Source of the DNA: Salinibacter sp. 10B
GTDB taxonomy: Bacteria > Bacteroidota > Rhodothermia > Rhodothermales > Salinibacteraceae
Reading direction: 5' to 3'
Assembly (NCBI RefSeq): GCF_002954405.1
Contig: NZ_MQWC01000005.1
Span: forward strand, 124,001 to 188,000
Length of the DNA: 64,000 nucleotides
Part shown: one piece after another, positions 51,552 through 60,962 of the stretch
Layout of the letters: every line of letters starts with the position of its first letter
Position numbering within the stretch: the first letter of the stretch is position 1
Notes under the pieces: model-generated
Seen by the model: only the letters and a program-made list of their open reading frames with translations
Database searches by the model: none
Told to the model about the DNA's origin: nothing
Position numbers and translations under genes: made by a program

Positions 51552-54500
51552 ATGCTTGATCGGACGATTCAGTGGGCGCTTACGAACCGAGTGACGACGC
51601 TCGTCGGCGCCATGCTTCTACTGGCGGCGGGCGGGTACGCAGCGCTGACAATGCCGGTGGACGTGTTTCCGGACCTGACGGCCCCGCGCGTGACGGTGAT
51701 CACCGAGTCGCACGGGATGGCCCCGGAGGAGGTGGAAAAGCTGGTGACCTACCCGATCGAGACGGCTGTCAACGGGGCGGCAAGCGTGCGGCGCGTACGG
51801 TCCAGCTCCGCGCAGGGCTACTCCATCGTGTGGGTCGAGTTCGAGTGGGGCACCGACATCTATCAGGCCCGCCAGATCGTGAGCGAAAAGCTCCAGCTCG
51901 TTGGGGGGCAGTTGCCGGACGGGGTGGACGCCCCCGTGATGGCTCCAATTACGTCCATCATGGGCGAAATCCTGCTGGTTGGTCTCACCAGTGACGATCA
52001 TTCGATGCGCGAGGTACGGACGGCTGCCGACCGCGTCGTGCGCCGCCGGCTGCTGGCCGTGGATGGCGTCGCGCAGGTGATTCCCCACGGCGGCGAGGTG
52101 AAGGCCTATCAGGTGATCGTCGATCAGGAGCGCCTGCGCACGCTCGGACTCTCGCTGTCGGCGGTGATGGACGCGGCGGAAGGATCGAACGAGAACGCGG
52201 CGGGGGGCGTCTATCAGAAAGACGGGCGCGAGGTGCTCATCCGCGGGATCGGGCGCACCAACGAGATTCAGGAGATCGGGGCCACGGTGGTGACGAGCCG
52301 TGACGGGGCGCCGATCCGGCTTCGGGACGTGGCGGAAGTCAAGATAGGCACCCAGCGGCCCCGCCTCGGCACCGGATCGGTCAACGGCGAATCGGCGGTC
52401 ATCGTCTCCATCCAGAAGCAGCCCGGGGCCAATACGCTCGAACTCACGGAGCGGGTCTCCGGCGAACTCGACCAAATTGAGCAGCAGCTCCCTACTGGGA
52501 TGGAGGTGAACCGCTCGATCTTCCGGCAGGCCGACTTTATCTCCCTCGCGGTCAGCAACGTGATCGAGGCGCTGCGGGACGGGGCGCTCCTCGTCATTCT
52601 GATCTTGTTCCTCTTCCTATGGAACGTGCGGACGACGGCGATTTCGATTCTCGCCATTCCGCTCTCGCTGTCCGTGGCGATGGTTGTGATGTACGGCCTC
52701 GGCATCACGATCAACACCATGACGCTCGGGGGCCTGGCGATTGCCATCGGGGCGCTCGTGGACGACGCGATTATCGACGTGGAAAATGTCTTCCGGCGGC
52801 TCAAAGAAAATGCCCAAGCGCCTCCCGAAGAGCAAAAGAACATCCTGCGGGTCGTGTACGAGGCGTCGATGGAGGTGCGGGGCCCCATCCTAAACGCCAC
52901 GCTCATCATCAGCGTGGTCTTCGTTCCCCTCTTCTTCCTCTCCGGCGTGCAGGGACGGCTTCTGCAGCCCCTGGGGCTGGCCTACATCGTGGCCATTCTC
53001 GCGTCGCTATTCGTGGCCGTGACGGTGACGCCGGTGCTCTGCTACTACCTGCTCCCGCAGTCCTCTACAGTCCAAGAGGACGAGGAGACGTGGCTGGTAC
53101 GGAAGCTGCACAGCACCTACCGCGCCACCCTGGACTGGGTGCTGGGGCACTCCCGGTTTGTGCTTGGGGCCGCTGCCCTCCTTCTGGCCGTCACGCTCGC
53201 CACCCTCCCCTTCCTCGGGCGCGGCTTCCTGCCGGACTTTCAAGAGGGAACGCTCGTCATCAGTGCCGTCACGGCGCCGGGGACGAGCCTGCAGGCCTCC
53301 ACCGACATCGCCCAGAACATCGAGGAGCGGCTGCTGGGACACCCGGCCGTCGAGGCCACCTCCCGCCGCACCGGCCGCGCTGAACTGAGCGCTCACGCAC
53401 AGGGCGCCAATGGATCCGAGATTGACGTGCGGGTGGACCTTTCGGAAATGGAAATGAGCGAGGTCACCGCCGACGTACGGGCCCGCCTTTCCTCGATTCC
53501 AGGTACCAACATCACGATCGGCCAGCCCATTGGGCACCGCATCGACCACATGCTATCGGGCACGCGAACGGACATTGCCCTGAAAATCTTCGGCCCGGAC
53601 CTCTACCAGCTGCGCGACTTGGCGGAGGAGATTCGGGGGGCTGCCCAGGGCACGCCGGGCCTCGTCGACCTGTCCGTGGAGCAGCAGGCCGATGTCTCCC
53701 AACTCCGCCTCTATGCGAGGCGGAAGGAGATGGCGAAATACGGCGTCACCCCCGGCCGCTTGAATCACGCCATCGAGGCGCTGGTGGGCGGAGAAGCCAT
53801 CTCGCAAGTGCGCGAGGGACAACAGACCTTCAATCTCACCGTGCGGCTCGACTCCGCCCGCCGGGCCGGTGCAGAGTCCATCCGCAACGTGCTCATTGAC
53901 ACGCCAGCCGGCCCGAAGGTGCCGGTCTCGCGCCTCGCCACCGTGCAGCACGAGCGCGGCCCCAACACCATCAGCCGCGAGGACGTGCAGCGCAAGATCG
54001 TGGTCTCGGCCAACATCCGCGGACGGGACGTGGGAAGCGTTGTGGCGGGCCTACAGCAACGCATCGGGAATCAGGTCGAGCTTCCGGAAAACTACTACTA
54101 CGAGGTTGGCGGGCAGTACGAAAACGCCCGGCAGGCCTCTCGGCGAATCGGGTGGCTTTCTCTCGTCGCACTCTTGGTCGTCTTCCTCCTTCTCTATCAG
54201 GAGTTTGGCAGTGCCCGGGCCGCGGCGCTCGTGCTCGTCAACCTGCCGCTCGCCCTCACCGGCGGGGTGGCAGCCCTCTTTCTCTTCCTCGGCGGCACGC
54301 TCGACATCGCGGCGATGGTCGGATTTGTGACCCTCTTCGGCATAGCCGTGCGCAACGGTATCCTCCTCGTAAGCCACTATATCAACCTGCTCAAGGAGGG
54401 CAAATCGCTCCGCGAGGCCGTCGTGCAGGGATCGCTGGAGCGACTCAATCCCATTTTGATGACGGCCCTCACGGCGGGCCTCGCACTCATCCCACTGGCG

Positions 54501-54674
54501 CTGGGCGGCGGCGAGCCGGGGAAAGAGATTCAGACCCCGCTCGCCATCGTCACCATCGGGGGCCTCCTCACGTCCACGCTGCTCAACATGGTCGTCGTTC
54601 CGGTGCTCTTCGACCGGTTCGGAGACGAAGAAGCTCTTCGATCGGCAAGCGAGAATGCCTCGCTAGAAGACTGA
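51552..54674 (+). CDS. HME-RND heavy-metal efflux pump (CusA/CzcA family)
   Basis: 1040 residues from the ATG at 51552. The start MLDRTIQWALTNRVTTLVGAMLLLAAGGYAAL is the first transmembrane helix. VDVFPDLTAPRVTVITESHGMAPEEVEKLVTYPIETAVNG is the usual HME porter region. The helix-4 motif is AIAIGALVDDAIIDVENVFRRL. PFLGRGFLPDFQEGTLVI and GVAALFLFLGGTLDIAAMVGFVTLFGIAVRNGILLVSHY complete the pattern. HME pumps drive metal out using the proton gradient. The metal is uncertain: the His-rich neighbours favour Zn, Co or Ni over Cu/Ag, but that is inference. Confidence 0.95.
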   Translation: MLDRTIQWALTNRVTTLVGAMLLLAAGGYAALTMPVDVFPDLTAPRVTVITESHGMAPEEVEKLVTYPIETAVNGAASVRRVRSSSAQGYSIVWVEFEWGTDIYQARQIVSEKLQLVGGQLPDGVDAPVMAPITSIMGEILLVGLTSDDHSMREVRTAADRVVRRRLLAVDGVAQVIPHGGEVKAYQVIVDQERLRTLGLSLSAVMDAAEGSNENAAGGVYQKDGREVLIRGIGRTNEIQEIGATVVTSRDGAPIRLRDVAEVKIGTQRPRLGTGSVNGESAVIVSIQKQPGANTLELTERVSGELDQIEQQLPTGMEVNRSIFRQADFISLAVSNVIEALRDGALLVILILFLFLWNVRTTAISILAIPLSLSVAMVVMYGLGITINTMTLGGLAIAIGALVDDAIIDVENVFRRLKENAQAPPEEQKNILRVVYEASMEVRGPILNATLIISVVFVPLFFLSGVQGRLLQPLGLAYIVAILASLFVAVTVTPVLCYYLLPQSSTVQEDEETWLVRKLHSTYRATLDWVLGHSRFVLGAAALLLAVTLATLPFLGRGFLPDFQEGTLVISAVTAPGTSLQASTDIAQNIEERLLGHPAVEATSRRTGRAELSAHAQGANGSEIDVRVDLSEMEMSEVTADVRARLSSIPGTNITIGQPIGHRIDHMLSGTRTDIALKIFGPDLYQLRDLAEEIRGAAQGTPGLVDLSVEQQADVSQLRLYARRKEMAKYGVTPGRLNHAIEALVGGEAISQVREGQQTFNLTVRLDSARRAGAESIRNVLIDTPAGPKVPVSRLATVQHERGPNTISREDVQRKIVVSANIRGRDVGSVVAGLQQRIGNQVELPENYYYEVGGQYENARQASRRIGWLSLVALLVVFLLLYQEFGSARAAALVLVNLPLALTGGVAALFLFLGGTLDIAAMVGFVTLFGIAVRNGILLVSHYINLLKEGKSLREAVVQGSLERLNPILMTALTAGLALIPLALGGGEPGKEIQTPLAIVTIGGLLTSTLLNMVVVPVLFDRFGDEEALRSASENASLED

Positions 54675-54691
54675 TCTCCGCTGAGATCAGT
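54670..54691 (+). terminator. Hairpin over the end of the RND operon
   Basis: ACTGATCTC and GAGATCAGT form a perfect 9-bp stem with a CGCT loop (54670-54691), overlapping the stop codon of the pump gene. There is no clear T-run after it, so it may end or stabilise the transcript. No other gene follows on this strand until 56271. Confidence 0.6.
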
Positions 54692-55015
54692 TGAGTGGTA
54701 CTGGGAAGTACTTCCCTTTCAAAAACTTTCGTCTCAGTGCTTGTCGGTCGAGTGGGATTTTGCCTCAATCACATCAATCTTCGATCCTGAGAGCCGATAA
54801 TCGGTCCGTTGTGACTGAAAAAGTGGGCCGACACGGCCTTGAACCGACCTTCTACAGAATCTCTTCGTGGGCGTCCTAAGAACGGAGCATTCCGGAAAAA
54901 AGTCGAGGCGGCCTCGGTCTGCATAACGGGCTTTGTCATTGCCGTCCAGCTTTGATACCGATGGCCCGTAAAATCTTCCTTTACGAGCCAACGGCATCTG
55001 CACGTACGCTCCTGC
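54692..55015. other. Gap between convergent genes
   Basis: An open frame 54691-54879 (+) has no recognised family. GAGAGCCGATAATCGGTCCG near 54789 contains a small CCGATAATCGG dyad. Nothing else is seen. Confidence 0.35.
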
Positions 55016-55606
55016 TCAGTTCTTCTTCAGTTTCCGAATACGAAGGGCCTCTGCCCGACGCACATCCTCTAGCGACAGCCGCTTGGTTCTAATGGTCTGT
55101 TCCTTGAGCTCCGGATACCTGTCCAGGTAGAATGCGGCGAGGCTACTGTGGGTGGCCTGCCTCGTTTTTTGGGACTGAGATTTTCCATCCTCAACGAGTC
55201 TCTCAAGAGCCTTCAGATCCCCAATATTGACGAGAGCCGAGAGCGCCAACAGCCGCTGGCCATCGGCAGGTCCACTGCGGTAGACTTCCAAAAGGTCTGG
55301 AACGAGGTTGGTGAGTTCGACTACTGCACCGGTCCCGGTCTCGTTGGCGATGCTCAACTTCTTTTCCTCGATCGACTGAAGACTTACGGTACATGTTTCG
55401 CCACAGCCTGCCAGGGCAATCACGTCTACGAGAGCGCGTTCCCGCTGTATAGGCTGATCACTATGGAGACCATTCCGAAGGTGTTGGATAAGGCTGGGTG
55501 GGCGATCCGCCTGAGCGGTCGATCGTTGAATGGGGACCATCAGGAGAGCCCCGCCAAACAGCGCGGCGGCGAGAAGGTGAGATCCTAGGGAGATGAAGAG
55601 TTTCAT
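55016..55606 (-). CDS. Secreted protein with HEAT-like helices
   Basis: 196 residues from the ATG at 55606, chosen for the signal peptide (MKLFISLGSHLLAAALFGGALLMV); the frame also continues upstream to 55870 with non-signal sequence. The mature part is helical: SLIQHLRNGLHSDQPIQRERALVDVIALAG, LLEVYRSGPADGQRLLALSALVNIGDLKALERLVEDG. This looks like HEAT-type repeats. One Cys pair (GCGETC) may form a disulfide. It stands alone and its role is unknown. Confidence 0.65.
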   Translation of the reverse strand: MKLFISLGSHLLAAALFGGALLMVPIQRSTAQADRPPSLIQHLRNGLHSDQPIQRERALVDVIALAGCGETCTVSLQSIEEKKLSIANETGTGAVVELTNLVPDLLEVYRSGPADGQRLLALSALVNIGDLKALERLVEDGKSQSQKTRQATHSSLAAFYLDRYPELKEQTIRTKRLSLEDVRRAEALRIRKLKKN

Positions 55607-56270
55607 GGCGGTACGGGGGTATGGATGATTGAATGCGGTCGGGGTGTCCGCCTCTTTTTGTGTCCAAACGGGCCCGTTTGAGGACGAAAGAACGGCTCGG
55701 GTCGGCTCTAAGGTATCTTGAGCTCCGTGCCCGCACAAGCGCAATGCAACAAGTGGCGTTATCTGGTTGCAAAGCCCCAGAAACGTGTCACGAAGCGAAA
55801 ACGCCCCGCCCAATGTGATCGAACAGGTTTTCACTGGCTTCCTTTTCGCTTCATGACGGCTTGTTGCCACTTATCGCCTCCGAACTGCAATTCGTATCAG
55901 AGCAGTGGACGCGCACTGGCAGGAGGAGTATTATCTGAGACCACACCGGACCGAGCATGGCCTCCTCCGGGGGAATCGACAGGTTGCACCAGAAACCAAT
56001 TCCGGGCTACCAGGCCTGTCCTATTTTTTTGATTCACTCCCCCCACCATTCCCTGCTTTCCTGCTCTTACCATTCGATCGTCCTTCCTCCTCTGCCTCGT
56101 ACTCGCGCTACTGCTTGGCCTCAGCAGGACAGGGGCCGCTCAGTCTCAGGCACTGGCCAGTGAAGTCTGACATCAGGATCTGGAGGCCCTGGAAGGATCT
56201 GGAGCCCTGGCCCGGGGCATCGAAAGATCTCCCTCACCCCGTCAGTGACGCCCCTCCTGTTCGATTGTGA
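55607..56270. other. Gap upstream of the LytS kinase genes
   Basis: No gene supported. It includes a short direct repeat (GGATCTGGAGGCCCTGG and GGATCTGGAGCCCTGG near 56170-56210) and presumably the promoter of the kinase operon. Open frames on the plus strand run to 56270 but lack any family signal. Confidence 0.4.
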
Positions 56271-57521
56271 ATGCCGATGACGCAAACGCTCCGCTGGCCG
56301 TTTCTTTTTTCGTCGTTCTGGGTTCTCCAGGGAATCGGATGGGGAACGTACGCCCTGCTGTGGTATCTGGCGTCTTTTCCTATCTACGAGCAAATCGACG
56401 CCCCCCTTTACGTTGGGGTCGTTCGAGTCGGGTATTACGTGGGGATCGGGATCGCGGTCACACTCATGCTTCGTACCCTGTACCGCCGCCTATGGAAACG
56501 CGGGGCCTCCTTGACCGCTCTCCTCACGCTGTCCCTCGTATGCTCCCTGTTCGGGTCCGGGACGTGGCTCTTTCTTTTCGAAGGTGTGAAGTGGCCCCTG
56601 GACACTACCCCCTTCTCCGGGGCCTACGGGGCCTCGAACCTCTGGTACTTTGCCCGGCCAGTAGTGAGCAATACCATTGTTCTTCTGGCGTGGAGCACCC
56701 TCTACTTTGGCATCAAGTATCAGCGCAACCTTCTTGTCCAGCAGGAGCGCACCTTCCACGCCGAATCCCTCGCCCGAGAGGCCCAGATCCAAATGCTGCG
56801 CTATCAGCTTAATCCACACTTCTTGTTCAATACTCTCAATACCCTGCTCACCCTGATCGGCGAAGACGATGATCGGGCAAAGCAGTTCGTTCACGAACTC
56901 GCGGGCTTTCTTCGGTACTCGCTGCTGGACACCGACACTCACACCGTTCCGCTCCACGAGGAAATCGCGGTCATCCGTTCCTTCCTGTCCATCGAGAAGC
57001 TTCGATACGAGGAGAACCTCCAGGTCAAGTTCGACATCGACCCGGCTAGCGAATCAATGCAGATTCCTCCCTTCCTCGTCCAGTCCCTCATCGAGAACGC
57101 CATAAAACATGGCCGGGCGACCGGGCCCACCCCACTGCAAGTTCGTCTTAGCACGAGCAAAGAGGGAAACGTCCTGCGAATCGACGTCACAAACACCGGC
57201 CGGCTCCCCTCATCCTCCTCCCGGAGCAAACACGGCGGCATTGGGCTCAAGAACGTGCGGAAGCGACTCCGGAGCCTCTACCCTACCCGCCACTCGTTCT
57301 CTCTTCAGGAAGAAGACGGATGGGTCCATGCCCGGGTTGTCATTCAGGATTCAGGAGACGAGCAATCGCGTCGACATTCGTCAGGGAAGAAGGACGGACG
57401 CGATTGGGCTCGCCCCGGCCCTCCCCCGGACGCCCCGCCCCGATTGTCCTACTCGGAGCATAGAGATATTCCCTCTGACGACTCCCCGCGTCTTTCTCCC
57501 TCTTCCTCGTACACCTCATGA
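56271..57521 (+). CDS. LytS/YehU-type sensor histidine kinase 1
   Basis: 416 residues (start at 56271 or 56277). Four transmembrane helices in the first 150 residues (FLFSSFWVLQGIGWGTYALLWYL, VGYYVGIGIAVTLMLRTL, LTALLTLSLVCSLFGSGTWLFLF, VSNTIVLLAWSTLYFGIKY). The PF06580-type core reads QMLRYQLNPHFLFNTLNTLLTLI, with the phospho-His in NPHFLFN. HATPase: FLVQSLIENAIKHG, GGIGLKNVRKRL. It is followed by a Ser/Pro-rich tail. It overlaps kinase 2 (ATGA). It probably phosphorylates the LytTR regulator. Confidence 0.9.
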   Translation: MPMTQTLRWPFLFSSFWVLQGIGWGTYALLWYLASFPIYEQIDAPLYVGVVRVGYYVGIGIAVTLMLRTLYRRLWKRGASLTALLTLSLVCSLFGSGTWLFLFEGVKWPLDTTPFSGAYGASNLWYFARPVVSNTIVLLAWSTLYFGIKYQRNLLVQQERTFHAESLAREAQIQMLRYQLNPHFLFNTLNTLLTLIGEDDDRAKQFVHELAGFLRYSLLDTDTHTVPLHEEIAVIRSFLSIEKLRYEENLQVKFDIDPASESMQIPPFLVQSLIENAIKHGRATGPTPLQVRLSTSKEGNVLRIDVTNTGRLPSSSSRSKHGGIGLKNVRKRLRSLYPTRHSFSLQEEDGWVHARVVIQDSGDEQSRRHSSGKKDGRDWARPGPPPDAPPRLSYSEHRDIPSDDSPRLSPSSSYTS

Positions 57522-58756
57522 TCTTCCCTCATCTCACGGACCGATGGTGGCACAGTCACCTTTTCCTCTGGCTCTTCTGGACGGGGGCGGCTTTCCTGTT
57601 TGTGGGAATGCGCTACGTGGCTCCCTTCCTCGTGGGGACCGACCTGCCCGACTGGTCCAATCAGCGGTGGATCGTTCTCGGCTGGATGATGTGGATTCCG
57701 ATGACCTACATCGCCGTGGGGATGGCCCGGCTTTTTCCGCTGAACACGCCGCGATGGCCCCTCTACGTGCCTCTTCACGTCGTTGGGACCATCGTTTGTA
57801 GCAGCATCGGCGGGGTGCTGTGGATTTCACTCATTTGGATGCTCAGCGGCGGACAGATTGTCTTCACCGAGCGCCTGCAGGCCGCATTCGTCGGGGCCGT
57901 GCCTATCGACTCTATCATTTACTTTGCCGTACTCGCCGGCGTTTACGGCTTCGATTACTATCACCTGCACAAGGAGGCTCAACGTCGCACGGAGCGGCTC
58001 CGCGCCGAACTGGCCGAGGCGGAGCTGACCACGCTCCGCACGCAACTCAATCCACACTTCCTGTTCAACGCCCTCAACGCCGTGGCCGCTCACATTCGCG
58101 AAAATGCATCGGAGGCAGTGCAGATGGTCGCCGAGCTCGGCGACTTTCTACGGTCCGTTCTCGAACTGGGGGGCAAGCACGCCCTCTCCATTGACGAGGA
58201 GATCGGCATGCTAAAGCAGTACCTGGCGGTCCAACGCAATCGTTTCGGCGATGCGCTGGACGTGACGGTTGAGATCGATCCCAACACAGGCGACGCGAAG
58301 GTGCCAAGCCTGCTGCTCCAACCCCTCGTTGAGAACGCGATCCATCACGGCATCCGGGCGCGGCACGATGGCGGCCGCATTTGGGTAACTGCCTGCCGGA
58401 CCGACGGCACCGTTCAACTGCACGTAATGGACGACGGGCGGGGTCCCCAAATGAGCGGAGCAACGCTCACGAAGCGCGGCATCGGCCTCCAAAACGTCGA
58501 AATGCGGTTGCGGCACCTGTTTGGGCGAGCGTATTCCCTGTCCCTCGGGCGACAGGAGCACTCGGGCACGATGGTCACGGCCGTCAGCATCGAGGTTCCC
58601 TATCGAACCGAGATCCTTGTTCCAGAGGCCCGAGAGGAGACGCACGCGGGCCTCCGCCCCGAGCGCCACGAGACGAGCGTGTCTCTTCGAACGAGTCGAG
58701 GGGAGCGCGTTACAGAGGGCTCGCCCACCAACGGCACGGCGCCCACGCTCTTCTGA
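57518..58756 (+). CDS. LytS/YehU-type sensor histidine kinase 2
   Basis: A 412-residue protein with similar build: helices HLFLWLFWTGAAFLFVGMRYVA, WMMWIPMTYIAVGMARLF, VVGTIVCSSIGGVLWISLIWML and IDSIIYFAVLAGVYGFDYYHL. The core reads LRTQLNPHFLFNALNAVAAHIREN, and HATPase LLLQPLVENAIHHGI, GIGLQNVEMRL. Both kinases keep NPHFLFN. Thus one operon carries two kinases and one regulator. They may form a heterodimer or take two inputs. Confidence 0.9.
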   Translation: MIFPHLTDRWWHSHLFLWLFWTGAAFLFVGMRYVAPFLVGTDLPDWSNQRWIVLGWMMWIPMTYIAVGMARLFPLNTPRWPLYVPLHVVGTIVCSSIGGVLWISLIWMLSGGQIVFTERLQAAFVGAVPIDSIIYFAVLAGVYGFDYYHLHKEAQRRTERLRAELAEAELTTLRTQLNPHFLFNALNAVAAHIRENASEAVQMVAELGDFLRSVLELGGKHALSIDEEIGMLKQYLAVQRNRFGDALDVTVEIDPNTGDAKVPSLLLQPLVENAIHHGIRARHDGGRIWVTACRTDGTVQLHVMDDGRGPQMSGATLTKRGIGLQNVEMRLRHLFGRAYSLSLGRQEHSGTMVTAVSIEVPYRTEILVPEAREETHAGLRPERHETSVSLRTSRGERVTEGSPTNGTAPTLF

Positions 58757-58785
58757 TTCGTCCTTCCTCTTATTCGCATACCGCC

Positions 58786-59616
58786 ATGGATGCTCTTCGT
58801 GTTCTCGTTGTTGATGACGAAGCGCCCGCCCGAAAGCGCCTCACCGACCTCGTGGAGGACACCGATGGCATCACGCTACTGGCAGCGTGTAGCGACGGGC
58901 GTTCGGCCGTCGAGCAGATCCTCCGCAACGACGCGGAGCTCGTCTTTCTGGACGTGCAGATGCCGGAGATCACCGGAATCGAGGTGGTGCGGCTCGTGGG
59001 ACCGGACCGCATGCCGCCGGTCGTCTTCGTGACCGCCTACGATCAGTACGCATTGAAAGCCTTCGAACTGGCGGCCGTCGATTACCTGTTGAAGCCCTTT
59101 AGCGACGATCGCTTCCGGCAGGCCGTCGAGCGGGCAGCCGAATACGCGCGGCATCGTTCATTCGAGGAGTTGAGCGGCCGCATGATGGATCTGCTCCGTT
59201 CGGCTGGCCGGGCCGACCTGGACAACGGAGAATTGGCCTCCGACCCGTCGATCGAACAGGGCGACCGCGAGGCCAACTCCTCTCCCCTACTCGAACGGAT
59301 TGCGGTGGAGCGTCGAAATGAAATCGAGCTCGTGCCCACTGAGGAGGTAGTCTACTTTGAGGCTGAAGGGGCCTACGTTAACGTTCACACCGACGAGCGC
59401 ATTCACCTCATCCGTGAGCGGATGAAGACGCTTGAAGAGCGTCTGCCTTCTGGCCAATTCTGCCGCATCCACCGATCAACCATCGTCAACCTCGATTGGG
59501 TCGAGGCCCTTGAACCGACGGATCCCGGGAACGTCGTGGCGCGCCTTACGACTGGAAAGCGCCTTCGGGTAAGTCGGAGTCGGCGCAAGGAGATGGAAAA
59601 ACGACTCGGCTTGTAA
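58786..59616 (+). CDS. LytTR-type response regulator
   Basis: 276 residues from the ATG at 58786. Receiver: RVLVVDDEAPARKRLTDLVED, phospho-Asp in LVFLDVQMPEITG, Lys in LLKPFSDDRF. Linker of about 60 residues. LytTR DNA-binding domain: IAVERRNEIELVPTEEVVYFEAEGAYVNVHTDERIHLIRERMKTLEERLPSGQFCRIHRSTIVNLDWVEALEP and the RLRVSRSRRKEM end. It lies 29 bp after kinase 2. Confidence 0.92.
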   Translation: MDALRVLVVDDEAPARKRLTDLVEDTDGITLLAACSDGRSAVEQILRNDAELVFLDVQMPEITGIEVVRLVGPDRMPPVVFVTAYDQYALKAFELAAVDYLLKPFSDDRFRQAVERAAEYARHRSFEELSGRMMDLLRSAGRADLDNGELASDPSIEQGDREANSSPLLERIAVERRNEIELVPTEEVVYFEAEGAYVNVHTDERIHLIRERMKTLEERLPSGQFCRIHRSTIVNLDWVEALEPTDPGNVVARLTTGKRLRVSRSRRKEMEKRLGL

Positions 59617-60174
59617 GAAACGCCCCTTCGCACTGATCCCACATCCGGCGACCTGGAGGACGGACCGTCTATATGGAGAACCGTGCAGCCCCACAGTCCA
59701 GAATAGCGACGTGTCCCCGCTCTGTCACTCATCGTACCGGAGCGCGGAGCTGTCGTCCACCGCACGACCGATACGCGGCGGGTCTGGGTCTTTTCACCGG
59801 CGGTAAGGCACAGGAGGCAGAAGCCGCTCGCGAGGCCCGAGGCGTCGAGACGCGCGGTCTGCGCCTCTCCGGCGGCCGGCGTACCGCGGTAGACCGCGCG
59901 GACCCGCTGGCCGAGCATGTTGTTGAGAGCGTGAGGCGGTTCCCCGATTTCCGCCGGTTGATGCAGTTGGCGGGGGCGAATGTCGTAGAGCTTAACGCCT
60001 GCTTTCTTGAGAACGGGCTCCCATGACAACACCCCAAACACATGTCTAAAACATGTTTCAACAATCGCTCTGCAACGCGCCTATAAACCTCCTCCCTCTT
60101 CTTCGATTCCACTTTCTCGGACCTCATGAAAAGGGACTCGTCGCATCCCACCAGAATAGAGTCCTATTGGGAGG
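59617..60174. other. Gap without a supported gene
   Basis: GC-rich with open frames on both strands (59673-60026, + and 59729-60151, -), the pattern of antisense frames. Neither shows a family. It may hold a gene fragment or a regulatory region. Confidence 0.3.
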
Positions 60175-60456
60175 TCAGTCGGGAGCCTCTTTGTCCCCAT
60201 ACTCTTTTTCCCCATCACGGCCGGAAAGTCGGTCTAAGAGCTCATTGATTTTCTCACGAACGGCTGCCGAGTCCACAATCACTTTCGGATGGGGATCGTG
60301 AAGCAGTTGCCGGTTCAGTTCTAAAGACCGGCGGATTGCGTTTTTGTCGTCACCAAGATCGAAAGGCGCAATCCTGATTGAGGTGTCTTGATTTTGATTT
60401 TCCGAATCGCCCCGATCTGAGTCGCTGGGGTCAGGCGTATGGAGGTTGCTGCTCAT
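60175..60456 (-). CDS. Small hypothetical protein 1
   Basis: 93 residues from the ATG at 60456 (MSSNLHTPDPSDSDRGDSENQNQDTS), a longer frame reaching 60570. An acidic Ser/Asp-rich start, then FDLGDDKNAIRRSLELNRQLLHDPHPKVIVDSAAVREKINELLDRLSG. It is a halophile-like acidic small protein of no known family. The next gene on this strand begins 65 bp away. Confidence 0.45.
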   Translation of the reverse strand: MSSNLHTPDPSDSDRGDSENQNQDTSIRIAPFDLGDDKNAIRRSLELNRQLLHDPHPKVIVDSAAVREKINELLDRLSGRDGEKEYGDKEAPD

Positions 60457-60521
60457 TTTAAGTACATAAGAGAAGTAGGCTTTCCGGCAGAAATGAGGTT
60501 TTGGCCACAGGCTGAACGGCC

Positions 60522-60962
60522 TCACGGCGATGCCGCTTTTGGGTTGAATGACTCTGTGTTTGAGGGCCACGCGACCGAAAGCCCGATCACTTCTTTAAAG
60601 TCGAGAGGGAGCATGACCTTTTTGTCCGGTGCCCCAGCTCGGCGATACATGTAGATCTCTTGCCGGGTCTCTTCCCTCCGATCTTTTGCGTACTCGACTA
60701 TGTCGGCCGCAATGGTTTGGGCTACAGGTGCGGGCACGCCCTCGAATTCTCGGGTGTGGATCTCCTCCTCAGAAACGGACATCATCGAGTCGGGAGACTT
60801 AAATGTAATTCGGAGGATCACCGGCCGTGGAACGGCCCGTTGTGAGGCGGACACAGAGTTGGAGGCGCCAGGACGGTCGAAATGAATTATTTGGCCCTGC
60901 AAGAAGAGAGGAAGTGGCTCCCACAAAACCGCTTTCAATAGAGTCAAACCTATTGGCCTCAA
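60522..60962 (-). CDS. Small hypothetical protein 2
   Basis: 146 residues from 60962, or shorter from Met codons near 60788 (MMSVSEEEIHTREFEGVPAPVAQTIAADIVEYAKDRREETRQEIYMYRR). The second half has mixed charge and a clear helix. Family unknown. It is probably in one transcript with the gene at 60175. Confidence 0.45.
   Translation of the reverse strand: MRPIGLTLLKAVLWEPLPLFLQGQIIHFDRPGASNSVSASQRAVPRPVILRITFKSPDSMMSVSEEEIHTREFEGVPAPVAQTIAADIVEYAKDRREETRQEIYMYRRAGAPDKKVMLPLDFKEVIGLSVAWPSNTESFNPKAASP

Noticed and set aside
59673-60151. Overlapping frames on both strands after the LytTR gene
   Set aside because: GC-rich shadow pattern. I could not decide for either strand.
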